From contig JAFZRY010000020.1 of the NCBI GenBank assembly GCA_017619615.1, positions 1 through 64,000 of the forward strand: DNA of 64,000 nt, given 5' to 3'. A model generated the notes under the pieces. It was not told where the DNA came from, ran no database searches, and saw only the letters and a list, made by a program, of their open reading frames with translations. This stretch comes from Lachnospiraceae bacterium. Lineage in GTDB: Bacteria > Bacillota > Clostridia > Lachnospirales > Lachnospiraceae. This document shows positions 27,260 through 35,839 of the stretch, piece after piece. The position numbers were made by a program, and so were the translations under genes. How positions within the stretch are numbered: position 1 is the stretch's first letter; each line of letters starts with the position of its first letter.

Positions 27260-27820
27260 GTGGAAGACAGTCAGATCGTGGTACTATACTGGAAGCGGGA
27301 CGAAAAGGCGATCTCCGAATCGGAGACGAAATACGGCCGGTACTGCTATTCCATCGCGGACGGCATTCTGCATGACCGCGGAGACGCGGAAGAGTGCGTG
27401 AACGATACCTGGCTCGGGGCCTGGCATGCGATGCCGCCTCACCGTCCGGAGATCCTGCCGACGTTCCTGGGAAAGATCACGAGACGCATCTCCCTGAAAA
27501 AGTGGCGGGCGCGGAGCGCGGAAAAGCGCGGCGGCGGAAGCGTCGCCGTATCGCTGGACGAACTGGAGGAATGCATCCCGGCCGGACAGAAGATCGAGGA
27601 AAGCCTTGAGGCCGCCGGACTGGCGGAGATCATCAATGCTTTTCTGGAAACGCTGCCCGCAGCGGAACGCCGGGTCTTCCTGCGCCGCTACTGGTATTTC
27701 GATTCCGTCCGAGATATTGCTTTGCGGTTCGGTTTCGGGGAAAGCAAAGTGAAAATGATGCTGAAGCGCACCCGGGACAAACTCCTTCTCCATTTGCAAA
27801 AGGAGGACATCTGGGTATGA
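27260..27820 (+). CDS. ECF-type RNA polymerase sigma factor
   Basis: The 186-residue protein starts at GTG with GGAGG upstream. Region 2 contains DAEECVNDTWLGAW (the D-x-E-D/E-x-V-x-D-x-W/F core), and region 4 has LPAAERRVFLRRYWYFDSVRDIALRFG with a helix-turn-helix. The subfamily with GKITRRISLKKWR resembles Clostridia sigma factors that pair with a downstream membrane protein. Its gene overlaps that partner by 4 nt. The 130 nt before it hold several short T-rich inverted repeats but no consensus sigma-A promoter that I can defend, so autoregulation is possible. Confidence 0.88.
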   Translation: MEDSQIVVLYWKRDEKAISESETKYGRYCYSIADGILHDRGDAEECVNDTWLGAWHAMPPHRPEILPTFLGKITRRISLKKWRARSAEKRGGGSVAVSLDELEECIPAGQKIEESLEAAGLAEIINAFLETLPAAERRVFLRRYWYFDSVRDIALRFGFGESKVKMMLKRTRDKLLLHLQKEDIWV

Positions 27821-28971
27821 GATCGGAAAAACTGCAGGATGCGATCGGAGAAGTAAGGGATTCGTTTATTCAGGATGCGGATATCACCGCGCCGAAGAAA
27901 ACACGCGTCTGGCGGAAATGGGCAGCCGCGGCGGCCTGCCTTTGCCTGATCGCGGGCGGCATTGCCTGGCTGGTTCGTTCCGGCGGAAAGCCTTCTGCGG
28001 AGCCGCTTCCGAAAATCACGGTCCCCGCGTATGTGAGCGAGGGCGGCTATTTTGAAGGCCTGATGTATTACAGCGCGGATGAGCTGCAGAACGGCAACCC
28101 CTGGCAGGAAGATGCGGGACTGAAAACGCTGCCTGTTTACAGAAACGGCTGCTATGACCCGGCGGGTACCGGGAAACCGTACGGCCTGAGCGAAGCCGAA
28201 ATGACGGAAAAACTGACGGAAGCCGCGCAGGCGCTGGGGATCAGCAGCGATAAGATCGAACGGGAAACGGATATTAGTAACGAGACGCTCTTCGGTATCC
28301 GGACGCTCTTCGACGGCGGAACGCTGTCGGTCAGCGCTGACGGAAGCGTGACCTGCATTTGGTCACCCGGCCGGGCGCTTCCCGAAAACTATCATTTTAC
28401 CCATACGGATACTTCGCAGGAAGAAGCGGAGGCAGTTCTGGGATATCTGGCGGAGACGTATGCTTCCCTGTTGGATCTCGACCGGCCCGAACCCGTTTCG
28501 TGGGGGAATTATTCCTTCGATGGAGAATTCGGACGCAGTTATCATATTTATGACGCCGCGCCGGATCTTACGGAGAAGATCCTCAATTACTGGTTCCGCT
28601 GCGCGCAGTTTGCTCCGGATGACGAGGGCTCCCTCATGCTGATCCGACTGTATGACGGTCTGGCCAAAGCGGAAAAACTGGGGGATTACCCGCTGATCTC
28701 CGTGGCGGAGGCGCGGGAGAAACTGCTGAACGGACAGTATCAGACGAGCGTTCCGGAGGCGATGCCGGGAGAGGAATTCATTGCAAAGGCGGAGCTGGTC
28801 TACCGGACCGGGGCGGGCGAAGAGACGCTGCTGCCGTATTACCGGTTTTATGTGGAACTGGAGGATATGGCAAGGGAGAACGGACTGAAGACATTCGGGG
28901 CGTATTATGTTCCGGCGGTAAAGGACGAGTATATAGAGGGGATAGCGACGTACGACGGACGTTTTAATTGA
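27817..28971 (+). CDS. Membrane protein partnered with the ECF sigma factor (putative anti-sigma)
   Basis: The 384-residue protein has a short cytosolic N-terminus, one membrane segment (about residues 34-51, AAAAACLCLIAGGIAWLV) and a large extracellular part with no recognised enzyme motif. The coupling (ATGA overlap) and topology are those of an anti-sigma factor or sensor that holds the sigma factor at the membrane. That role is inferred from position. Confidence 0.7.
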   Translation: MRSEKLQDAIGEVRDSFIQDADITAPKKTRVWRKWAAAAACLCLIAGGIAWLVRSGGKPSAEPLPKITVPAYVSEGGYFEGLMYYSADELQNGNPWQEDAGLKTLPVYRNGCYDPAGTGKPYGLSEAEMTEKLTEAAQALGISSDKIERETDISNETLFGIRTLFDGGTLSVSADGSVTCIWSPGRALPENYHFTHTDTSQEEAEAVLGYLAETYASLLDLDRPEPVSWGNYSFDGEFGRSYHIYDAAPDLTEKILNYWFRCAQFAPDDEGSLMLIRLYDGLAKAEKLGDYPLISVAEAREKLLNGQYQTSVPEAMPGEEFIAKAELVYRTGAGEETLLPYYRFYVELEDMARENGLKTFGAYYVPAVKDEYIEGIATYDGRFN

Positions 28972-28997
28972 AAGTAGGACATAGGGATAATCCATAG

Positions 28998-29028
28998 AAA
29001 AAGCGACGTGCCGGTCACGTCGCTTTTT
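28998..29028. terminator. Bidirectional terminator between the sigma operon and tRNA-Ser
   Basis: AAAAAGCGACGTG (28998-29010) pairs with CACGTCGCTTTTT (29016-29028) around CCGGT. It has a T-tract on both strands, so it can end the sigma operon and the minus-strand tRNA. Confidence 0.9.
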
Positions 29029-29031
29029 TCG

Positions 29032-29119
29032 CGGAGAAGAGGGGATTTGAACCCCTGCGCCGGTTGCCCGACCTGTCGGATTTCAAGTCCGATACCTTCA
29101 GCCTCTTGGTTACTTCTCC
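29032..29119 (-). tRNA. tRNA-Ser (TGA)
   Basis: On the minus strand, acceptor stem GGAGAAG pairs with CTTCTCC, with discriminator G. The anticodon loop in CGGACTTGAAATCCG carries TGA. The long variable arm (AGGTCGGGCAACCGGCGC region) is typical of tRNA-Ser. CCA is not encoded. Confidence 0.95.
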
Positions 29120-29179
29120 GGGTTCAGGTTTAGATTGTAATCGGTTTGGAGGCCTTTGTCAAGGTGCGGAAAAGGAGGC

Positions 29180-29274
29180 TTGACTTCGCCGTACGGCTTG
29201 ATATATAATGACGGCGAAGAGATTTGTCCGTACGGCTAAATTTCGTGGGATTGCGAGAAAATTTATCCGTACGG
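29180..29274 (+). promoter_or_regulatory. hipBA promoter with three evenly spaced palindromic operators
   Basis: The promoter is TTGACT (29180-29185), an 18-bp spacer and TATAAT (29204-29209). The palindrome CCGTACGG occurs at 29189-29196 (inside the spacer), 29228-29235 and 29267-29274. The centres are exactly 39 bp apart both times. All three copies are followed by C. They are probable binding sites for the HipB-like repressor: site 1 would block polymerase directly, while sites 2 and 3 lie in the transcribed leader. Confidence 0.8.
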
Positions 29275-29293
29275 CGAAATATGGGAGGCGGAT

Positions 29294-29506
29294 ATGCGGG
29301 CTGATTCAGCAAAATCTTTCGGGGAAGCGATCCGGAGGCGCCGGAAGGAACTGGGGTATACCCAGACGTTTTTGTCGCAGACGTGCGGGGTCAGCGTGAG
29401 TTTTCTGTCGGATCTGGAAAACGGAAAAGAGACGGCGGAGCTGGGGAAATCGTTATATCTGGCGTCCCTGCTGGGGCTGGACGTGATGCTGGAGGCAAGA
29501 GGATAG
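29294..29506 (+). CDS. hipB: HipB-like antitoxin, XRE helix-turn-helix
   Basis: This 70-residue protein is almost entirely an XRE/Cro-type helix-turn-helix (FGEAIRRRRKELGYTQTFLSQTCGVSVSFLSDLENGK, in parts), the HipB fold. It should bind the CCGTACGG sites upstream and restrain HipA. GGGAGG lies just before the start, and its stop is 3 nt before the HipA ATG. Confidence 0.88.
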   Translation: MRADSAKSFGEAIRRRRKELGYTQTFLSQTCGVSVSFLSDLENGKETAELGKSLYLASLLGLDVMLEARG

Positions 29507-29509
29507 TTG

Positions 29510-30793
29510 ATGGAACGGTTTCTGGTAACGATCGAGCGGGAAGGCAGAGAAGTCCCGGTGGGAAGCATCAGCGGGGAGAACAGCGCGGATGCGTGTTTTT
29601 GCTATGCTTCGGATTATCTGACAGGACCGGACGCCGCGCCGGTTTCGGTCAGTCTGCCGCTGCAGAAAGAAGCCTTTTCCGCGGCCCGTACCAAAACGTT
29701 TTTTGAAGGTCTGCTGCCTGAGGGCTTTACGCGGCGGGCGGTCGCCGAATGGATGCGCACGGATGAGGACGACGATCTGGCGCTGCTGTACGGCCTGGGC
29801 CGGGAATGCCTGGGGGCCTTGCGGATCCGGCGGGAGGGACCGGAACCGGAGCCCGCGTATGAGCCGCTGTCCCTGGAAGAAGTCAGGGCCCTGGCGGCGG
29901 AAGGAGCGACGCGCTCTGCGGAGTTGGTAACGAAGGCGCATCTTTCACTGACCGGCGCGTCGGGCAAGGTCGGTCTGTACCGGGACGAAGCGTCCGGAAC
30001 GTGGTATCTGCCCGTCGGGACCGCGCCAAGCACGCATATCGTGAAACAGAGCCACATCCGCCTGCGGCAGATCGTGACGAACGAGCAGCTGGTGCAGATG
30101 ACGGCCGGACGGCTGGGGATCGACGTGCCGGAGAGCCGGATCATCAATACCGGCAGCGGAGAGGACGGCGAAGTGCTGTTTGCGACCGGACGGTATGACC
30201 GGGTGATCCCGGAAAACGCGGACAGGATCGGCGGCCTGCCCCGCCCGCAGCGCCTCCATCAGGAGGACGTGGCGCAGGCGCTGGCGATCCCGGCTTCCGC
30301 GAAATATGAACGGGCAGCGGAACAGGGTTATCTGCGGCGCTTGTTTGACCTGCTGCGCAGCGTTTCCGCGAATCCCGTGGAGGATCAGCTGAAACTCTGG
30401 GACCGGATCGTGTTCTGTGTCCTGGCGGGCAATACGGATGCGCATATCAAAAACATTTCCCTGCTGTACAGCCCGAATCTGAAAGGGGTCCGGCTGGCGC
30501 CGGCTTATGATCTGGTCAGTACGGCAGTGTATGAGAGCAGTACGCGCGACATGGCGTTCCGCATCGGCGGGGTGCTCCGGCTGGATGACATCGATGCGGA
30601 AGCACTGCGGCGCGCCGCCCGGGATGCCGGCCTGGGCGGCCGCATGGCGATGCAGCGGGCCGAAAGGATGCGGGAGGCATTTCCGGCAGCGCTGCTGGAG
30701 TCCGCGGAAGCGCTGGAAAAGCAGGGCTTTTCGCAGGCGGGAACGATCGCACGGAAGATATTGGAAAGGGGTGGAATCAGTCATGTCATGTAA
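29510..30793 (+). CDS. hipA: HipA-type serine/threonine kinase toxin
   Basis: The 427-residue protein has the HipA N-terminal domain (FFEGLLPEG, LYGLGRECLGAL), the P-loop-like LTGASGKVGLY, STHIVK, the catalytic GNTDAHIKN (about residue 307) and the APAYDLVST metal-binding segment. All the active-site elements I can check are present. HipA kinases inactivate translation factors such as glutamyl-tRNA synthetase in known cases; the target here is unknown. The ATG at 29510 is preferred over the adjoining TTG. Confidence 0.92.
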   Translation: MERFLVTIEREGREVPVGSISGENSADACFCYASDYLTGPDAAPVSVSLPLQKEAFSAARTKTFFEGLLPEGFTRRAVAEWMRTDEDDDLALLYGLGRECLGALRIRREGPEPEPAYEPLSLEEVRALAAEGATRSAELVTKAHLSLTGASGKVGLYRDEASGTWYLPVGTAPSTHIVKQSHIRLRQIVTNEQLVQMTAGRLGIDVPESRIINTGSGEDGEVLFATGRYDRVIPENADRIGGLPRPQRLHQEDVAQALAIPASAKYERAAEQGYLRRLFDLLRSVSANPVEDQLKLWDRIVFCVLAGNTDAHIKNISLLYSPNLKGVRLAPAYDLVSTAVYESSTRDMAFRIGGVLRLDDIDAEALRRAARDAGLGGRMAMQRAERMREAFPAALLESAEALEKQGFSQAGTIARKILERGGISHVM

Positions 30794-31322
30794 ATGGACC
30801 GGCCGGATGGCTGTTTTGGCTGTTATACTGCTGTTGGTGATCGGAACTGTCTCCGGTTGCGGAAAAGACGGATCCTTGGAAACATCGCCCGCCGTGATCC
30901 GCGAAACCTGGAACGATTACGGGACAGAGGGACTCGCTTCGGTCAGCTTGAAACTCAGTGATCCCCGTCTGAAGGAAAAAACGACGGACCGGCAGGAAGA
31001 TAGAGAGGCACTGTTGGGACAGTTCCAAAAACTGAAATACCAGCAAACCAGTCTGAAGCCCGGGGACTGCGAAAAAGTCGCCGACATCGTCATGCGCTGG
31101 GAAGACGGGGACCTGGTCCGGATCTCGGTCGGCAAGGTGCTGATGACGGAATATGCCATGGGAATCGACGGGGTCTGCCGGGAATACTCGGAAGAAGACG
31201 GACTCGTTTTTATTGAAAATGCAAAAGGCGAACTGCTGCAGTGCGGGATGATCTCGCAAAAGGAGTTTGCGGCGCTGGAATCAGAGCTGGAAGCGGTGTA
31301 TCAAAGAACACCGGACAGATAA
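30783..31322 (+). CDS. Predicted lipoprotein, 179 residues
   Basis: A signal peptide with lipobox (VIGTVSGC, Cys near residue 26) shows export and lipid anchoring. The mature part is acidic, with no recognised domain. The ATG lies inside the last codons of hipA (11-nt overlap) with GGAAAGGGG upstream, so it is translated from the hipBA transcript. Whether it belongs functionally to the module is unknown. Confidence 0.75.
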   Translation: MSCKWTGRMAVLAVILLLVIGTVSGCGKDGSLETSPAVIRETWNDYGTEGLASVSLKLSDPRLKEKTTDRQEDREALLGQFQKLKYQQTSLKPGDCEKVADIVMRWEDGDLVRISVGKVLMTEYAMGIDGVCREYSEEDGLVFIENAKGELLQCGMISQKEFAALESELEAVYQRTPDR

Positions 31323-31334
31323 AGGACCGTCCCG

Positions 31335-31364
31335 TTGACAACCGCCCCGCGGACTTGCTACAAT
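31335..31364 (+). promoter_or_regulatory. mutY promoter, probably giving a leaderless mRNA
   Basis: TTGACA (31335-31340) and TACAAT (31359-31364) are 18 bp apart. The mutY ATG starts at 31372, only 7 nt past the -10, and the intervening TTGCCAT has no Shine-Dalgarno sequence. Confidence 0.8.
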
Positions 31365-31371
31365 TTGCCAT

Positions 31372-32454
31372 ATGAAAAACATCTTGCCCAAAACTGAACC
31401 GTCGCCGGAAGACCGGGAGAAACTGCTCCGTGCGGCACCGCTGCTGCAGGCCTGGTTCGCGGAAAACGCGAGGCCGCTGCCCTGGCGGGGCGAGCGGGAT
31501 CCGTACCGGATCTGGGTATCGGAGACGATGCTGCAGCAGACGCGGATCGAGGCGGTGCTGGGCTATTATCCGCGGTTTACGGAGGCGTTCCCGACACTGC
31601 AGGCGCTGGCCGAAGCGCCGGAGGAGCGCGTGCTGAAACTGTGGGAAGGGCTGGGATATTATTCGCGGGCCCGGAACCTGCATAAGGCGGCGCGGATGTG
31701 CGTGGAGCAGTACGGCGGCGCGCTGCCGCGGACGGCGGCGGAACTGAAAAAACTGCCGGGCGTCGGCGCTTATACCGCGGGAGCGGTGGCTTCGCTGGCC
31801 TTCGGGGAAGCGGCGCCGGCCGTGGACGGGAACGTGCTGCGGATCCTGGCGCGTCTGCTGAACGACGAACGGGACGTGCTGCAGCCGGCGGTGAAAAGAG
31901 AGGCGGAAGCGCTGCTGCGGGAAGTGCTGGAGCAGCAGGAGCGGCCCGGCCTGTTCAATGAGGCGCTGATGGAACTGGGTGAGGTGGTCTGCCTGCCGAA
32001 CGGCGATCCGCGCTGCCGCCGCTGCCCGCTGCGGGAGATTTGCGGCGCGCTGGCTGCGGGGACGGAAAAGGATCTGCCCAACCGCGGGGAGGCCCGGCCG
32101 CGCCGGGTCGAGGAAAAAACGGTATTGCTGCTGCGCTCGGGCGGCCGCGTCGCGCTGGAAAAGCGCCCGGACAAAGGTCTGCTGGCGGGGCTGTACGGCT
32201 TCCCGATGCTGGACGGGACGCTGGAGAAAACGGACATCCTGCCCTGGCTGAAAAGCTTCGGGATCCCGTTCCGCGGCCTGCGGCCGGCGGGACAGGCGAA
32301 GCACGTTTTTACCCGTGTGGAGTGGCGGATGAGCGCCTGGGAGGCGGAGACGGAAACCGCTCTGCCCGGCTACACGTATGCGGACAAAGAAGAACTGGAG
32401 ACCCGGTACGCGCTGCCTACAGCGTTTAAGGCGTTCCGGGACCGGTGGGAATAA
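31372..32454 (+). CDS. mutY: A/G-specific adenine glycosylase
   Basis: The 360-residue base-excision repair enzyme removes adenine mispaired with 8-oxoguanine. It has WVSETMLQQTR, the helix-hairpin-helix LPGVGAYTAGA, the catalytic Asp in AVDGNVLR, a four-cysteine iron-sulfur site (C-x7-C-x2-C-x5-C, one residue longer than the usual first gap) and a NUDIX-like C-terminal domain (about 240-355) for 8-oxoG recognition. No alternative start fits the family, so the leaderless ATG is taken as real. Confidence 0.95.
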   Translation: MKNILPKTEPSPEDREKLLRAAPLLQAWFAENARPLPWRGERDPYRIWVSETMLQQTRIEAVLGYYPRFTEAFPTLQALAEAPEERVLKLWEGLGYYSRARNLHKAARMCVEQYGGALPRTAAELKKLPGVGAYTAGAVASLAFGEAAPAVDGNVLRILARLLNDERDVLQPAVKREAEALLREVLEQQERPGLFNEALMELGEVVCLPNGDPRCRRCPLREICGALAAGTEKDLPNRGEARPRRVEEKTVLLLRSGGRVALEKRPDKGLLAGLYGFPMLDGTLEKTDILPWLKSFGIPFRGLRPAGQAKHVFTRVEWRMSAWEAETETALPGYTYADKEELETRYALPTAFKAFRDRWE

Positions 32455-32499
32455 ACGCGGGCACGGGCCCGCGGAACAGGATCGGGAGGAGCATGATTC

Positions 32500-34254
32500 A
32501 TGCAGGAAAAATGGATCATTCTGAATAAAAAAGGCGATTTCGAGGGGATGGCGAAGGAACTGTCCCTGGACCCGCTCACCGCGCGCATCCTGGCGAACCG
32601 CGACGTGCGGGACGTGGCGGCCGCGCGCGCGTATCTCCAAGGCACGCTGGCCGATCTGCCGGATCCCGCGCTGCTGCGGGACGCGGAGAAGGCGGCGTCC
32701 CTGCTGGCAGACGCCCTGCGGGCCGGGCAGAAGATCGCCGTGGCATCAGATTATGACGTGGACGGCGTGTTTGCGGGCCAGATCCTGAAGGAGAGCCTGG
32801 AAGCGCTAGGCGCGTCCGTGAAGGTGTTTGCTCCGGACCGGGTCACAGAGGGGTACGGGATCAACCGGCGGATCGTGGACGACGCGGCGACCTTCGGGGC
32901 CGGCCTGATTGTCACCTGCGACAACGGGATCGCGGCGGAGGACGCCGTGGCGTACGCGAAGGAGCAGGGCCTGGCCGTCGTCGTGACGGACCATCACGAA
33001 GTCCCGGAAAAGGACGGCGTGTACTCGCTGCCGCCGGCCGACGCGGTGATCGACCCGAAGCGGCCGGACTGCGGGTACCCGTACGCGGGCATCTGCGGGG
33101 CGGTCGTGGCGCTGAAACTGGCGCAGCTGCTGTGCCGGAAGCTCGGCCGGGACGAAACGGCGCTGCTGCGGGAGATGATGCCGTACGCGGCCGTCGCGAC
33201 CGTGGCGGACCTGATGGAGCTGCGCGAGGAGAACCGCATCATCGTCCGCGAAGGGTTGGAGAGCCTGCCCGGCTGCCGCAATCAGGGCCTGCAGGCCATG
33301 ATGCGCGAACTGGGCCTCACGGACAAAAAACTGACGCCGTACCACATCGGCTTCATCATCGGCCCCTGCTTCAACGCGGCGGGGCGCCTGGAGACTGCGG
33401 ACCTGGCGCAGGAACTGCTGGGAGAGAAGAACGCGGCGCGCGCGACAGGCATTGCGGCCCGCCTGATCGAGTTGAATAAAAAACGCCAGAACCTGACGGA
33501 AGAGGGCGCCGCGGCGGCGGATCTTCTGGTGCAGGAAATGGCGGCGGACAAAGTCCTGGTGCTGCATCTGCCGGACCTTCACGAGTCCATCGCGGGCATC
33601 GTGGCCGGCCGGATCAAAGAAAAATATAACAGGCCTGCGCTGGTCGTCACCGGAAGAGGAGACGCCTGCAAGGGCTCCGCCCGCTCGATCGCGGCTTATC
33701 CGCTGTTCGAAAAGATGAAAGAATGCGCGGATCTCTTCACCCGTTTCGGCGGCCACGCCCTGGCGGCCGGCTTTTCGCTGCTGGAGGAAAATATCGATAT
33801 CCTGCGAAGAAAAATGAATGAAAATTCCCATTTGACAGATGAGGATTTATGTCCTATAATAAAACTCGATGCGGCGATGCCTCCCGAGTACGCGTCGGCG
33901 GAACGGATCCGCGAATGGGACTCTTTAGGCCCCTTCGGAAACGGCTTCGAACGCCCGCTGTTCGGCAGGAGCAACCTCACGGTCAGCCGCATCACGGTTC
34001 TGGGACAGAAACGGAACGCCCTGCGCCTCCGCTTTGAAGGCGAAAGCGGCCGAAACTTCGAGGGCATCTGGTTCGGCGACGTCACGGTCTGGGAGAACTT
34101 CCTCCGCACGCATTACGGAGAGAAAGCCTTCACCATGCTGGAGCGCAGCCAGATGAAAGTGAAAATGGCGCTGGCCTACCAGCCCATGCTCCACGAGTAC
34201 GGCGGCCTCACCGGCATCCAGTTCCAGATCCGGCATTTTCAGGCGGTGACTTAG
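32500..34254 (+). CDS. recJ: Single-stranded-DNA exonuclease RecJ
   Basis: The 584-residue DHH-superfamily nuclease acts 5' to 3' in repair. The motifs are DYDVDG, TCDNGI, TDHHE (DHH) and, in the C-terminal DHHA1 domain, GRGDACKGSARS and FGGHALAAGFS. The gene begins 45 nt after mutY, both repair functions. Its last codons and stop (34252-34254) lie inside the downstream tRNA-Val gene, a 10-nt overlap. Confidence 0.95.
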   Translation: MQEKWIILNKKGDFEGMAKELSLDPLTARILANRDVRDVAAARAYLQGTLADLPDPALLRDAEKAASLLADALRAGQKIAVASDYDVDGVFAGQILKESLEALGASVKVFAPDRVTEGYGINRRIVDDAATFGAGLIVTCDNGIAAEDAVAYAKEQGLAVVVTDHHEVPEKDGVYSLPPADAVIDPKRPDCGYPYAGICGAVVALKLAQLLCRKLGRDETALLREMMPYAAVATVADLMELREENRIIVREGLESLPGCRNQGLQAMMRELGLTDKKLTPYHIGFIIGPCFNAAGRLETADLAQELLGEKNAARATGIAARLIELNKKRQNLTEEGAAAADLLVQEMAADKVLVLHLPDLHESIAGIVAGRIKEKYNRPALVVTGRGDACKGSARSIAAYPLFEKMKECADLFTRFGGHALAAGFSLLEENIDILRRKMNENSHLTDEDLCPIIKLDAAMPPEYASAERIREWDSLGPFGNGFERPLFGRSNLTVSRITVLGQKRNALRLRFEGESGRNFEGIWFGDVTVWENFLRTHYGEKAFTMLERSQMKVKMALAYQPMLHEYGGLTGIQFQIRHFQAVT

Positions 34255-34318
34255 CTCAGTTGGGATGAGCGCTTGGTCGACAACCAAGAGGTCGGCGGTT
34301 CGAGCCCGCCAGCCACCA
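34245..34318 (+). tRNA. tRNA-Val (GAC), atypical
   Basis: All four arms fold, with anticodon stem CTTGG/CCAAG and loop TCGACAA, giving anticodon GAC. Two positions are odd: residue 33 is C rather than the near-invariant T, and the acceptor stem GGTGACT/AGCCACC has an A-C mismatch at the fifth pair. CCA is present only as the last acceptor bases plus the discriminator. The 5' end overlaps recJ by 10 nt. It could be functional, decayed or specialised; its anticodon matches the GTC specifier of the T-box at 17228. Confidence 0.8.
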
Positions 34319-34324
34319 CGAATC

Positions 34325-34357
34325 AGTGCACCGGGACCCTGCGCCGGTGCACTTTTT
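34325..34357 (+). terminator. Terminator after recJ/tRNA-Val
   Basis: AGTGCACCGG (34325-34334) pairs with CCGGTGCACT (34344-34353), followed by TTTTC. Confidence 0.88.
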
Positions 34358-34359
34358 CG

Positions 34360-34388
34360 TTGACAAAAACCCGGGGCGGGGCTACAAT
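34360..34388 (+). promoter_or_regulatory. Promoter of apt
   Basis: TTGACA (34360-34365) and TACAAT (34383-34388) with a 17-bp spacer, directly after the terminator. Confidence 0.87.
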
Positions 34389-34415
34389 GAAACCGGTGCG
34401 AAAGGAGCGCGAAAG

Positions 34416-34943
34416 ATGGAAAAACGATTAGAAGATTATGTAGTGACTATCCCGGATTTCCCCGAGCCCGGCATTATGTTCCGCGACGTGACCGGCATCC
34501 TGCAGGACGCGGACGGATTCCGGCTGGCGGTCGATCAGATGTGCGAGCTGGTGGACGGCCTGGACTTTGACGTGATCGTCGGCGCGGAAGCCCGCGGTTT
34601 CATTTTCGGCGCCGCCATGGCGTACAAACTGGGCAAGGCGTTCGTCCCGGCCCGCAAAAAGGGCAAACTGCCCCGCGAGACTATCCAGGTGGAATACGCG
34701 CTGGAATACGGCACCGCCATCATGGAAATGCATAAGGACGCCGTGCAGCCCGGCCAGAAGGTCATCATCGTGGACGACCTGATCGCGACCGGCGGTACCG
34801 TGCGCGCCATTGCGGAAATGGTGGAACTGCTGGGCGGCGAAGTCGTGAAAATGTGCTTCGTCATGGAGCTGGCGGGCCTGGGCGGCCGCAAACTCCTGGA
34901 AGGCTACGACGTCGCCAGCTGCATCACCTACGAGGGGAAATAA
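34416..34943 (+). CDS. apt: Adenine phosphoribosyltransferase
   Basis: The 175-residue salvage enzyme makes AMP from adenine and PRPP. The PRPP-binding motif VIIVDDLIATGGT (about residues 120-132) and the N-terminal PDFPEPGIMFRDVT are diagnostic. The ATG at 34416 follows GGAG and gives the family length. It abuts the methyltransferase gene, whose GTG is the next base after the stop. Confidence 0.96.
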   Translation: MEKRLEDYVVTIPDFPEPGIMFRDVTGILQDADGFRLAVDQMCELVDGLDFDVIVGAEARGFIFGAAMAYKLGKAFVPARKKGKLPRETIQVEYALEYGTAIMEMHKDAVQPGQKVIIVDDLIATGGTVRAIAEMVELLGGEVVKMCFVMELAGLGGRKLLEGYDVASCITYEGK

Positions 34944-35714
34944 GTGATCACCTCCCTGTCGAACCCGCTGGTCAGGCGCGTCAGCCTGCTGAATAAAAAG
35001 GCCTCTCTTCGCAAAGAAGAGGGCCTTTTTGTGGTGGAAGGACGGCGCTTTGCGGAGGAGATCCCCGCGGACCGGCTGGAGCAGGCCTTCGCGAGCGAAG
35101 CATTCCTGGAGACGGAGGAAGGCGCGTCCCTGGCCCGCCGCCTGCGCGCGGAAACGGTCAGCGAAGCCGTCATGGAAAAAATGTCGGACACCCGCACGCC
35201 GCAGGGCATCCTGGCGCTCGTCCGCATGCAGGAAACGCCGCCGGAAGCCTGGGGCCCCGGCCCGCTGCTGCTTCTGGAACGCGTGCAGGACCCGGGCAAC
35301 CTGGGAACCATTTTCCGCATCGCGGAAGCGGCCGGCGCGGGCGGCATCATCCTGGATGAAGAGACCGCCGACCCCTACAGCCCCAAAGTCCTGCGCTCCA
35401 CCATGGGCGGGATCTTCCGCGTCCCGTTCCGCACGGTCCCGCGCATCGGGGACGAAGTGAAGCGCCTGCAGCGGGAGGGCGTGCGCGTCTACGCGGCGCA
35501 CCTGCAAGGCAGCTCGGAGTTCGACCGCGTGACCTATCCGCCGCGCTGCGCGTTCCTTCTGGGCAACGAAGGCAGCGGCCTGACGGACGAAGTCAGCGCC
35601 CTCGCGGACGAACGGGTCCGCATCCCCATGGAGGGCCGCGCGGAGTCTCTGAACGTGGCAGTGGCCGGCGCGCTGCTGCTGTATGAGGCGTACCGGCAGA
35701 GACGGAACGGGTGA
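34944..35714 (+). CDS. TrmH/SpoU-family RNA 2'-O-methyltransferase
   Basis: The 256-residue enzyme has an N-terminal RNA-binding domain and a knotted SPOUT domain with motifs NLGTIFRIA, LLGNEGSGL and IPMEGRAESLNVAVA, which bind S-adenosylmethionine. It probably methylates 23S rRNA; the exact site is not evident and it differs from the RlmB at 58528. It starts at GTG immediately after apt, so the two are co-transcribed. Confidence 0.9.
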   Translation: MITSLSNPLVRRVSLLNKKASLRKEEGLFVVEGRRFAEEIPADRLEQAFASEAFLETEEGASLARRLRAETVSEAVMEKMSDTRTPQGILALVRMQETPPEAWGPGPLLLLERVQDPGNLGTIFRIAEAAGAGGIILDEETADPYSPKVLRSTMGGIFRVPFRTVPRIGDEVKRLQREGVRVYAAHLQGSSEFDRVTYPPRCAFLLGNEGSGLTDEVSALADERVRIPMEGRAESLNVAVAGALLLYEAYRQRRNG

Positions 35715-35839
35715 GAGGCGGAAGACGGGACCGGCGAGCGGCAGAAGACGTCCGTCCGCCCGCGGACCGGCTCCTGCAAAAATGTTATATCATCCGCGGA
35801 AGTATAAAAAAGATTAACCGTTTTTTCGGAAATTTCCCC

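Noticed and set aside
29189-29274. CRISPR-like array
   Set aside because: There are only three 8-10 bp palindromes with 31-bp gaps at a promoter, no long repeats and no cas genes. An operator array is the better reading.
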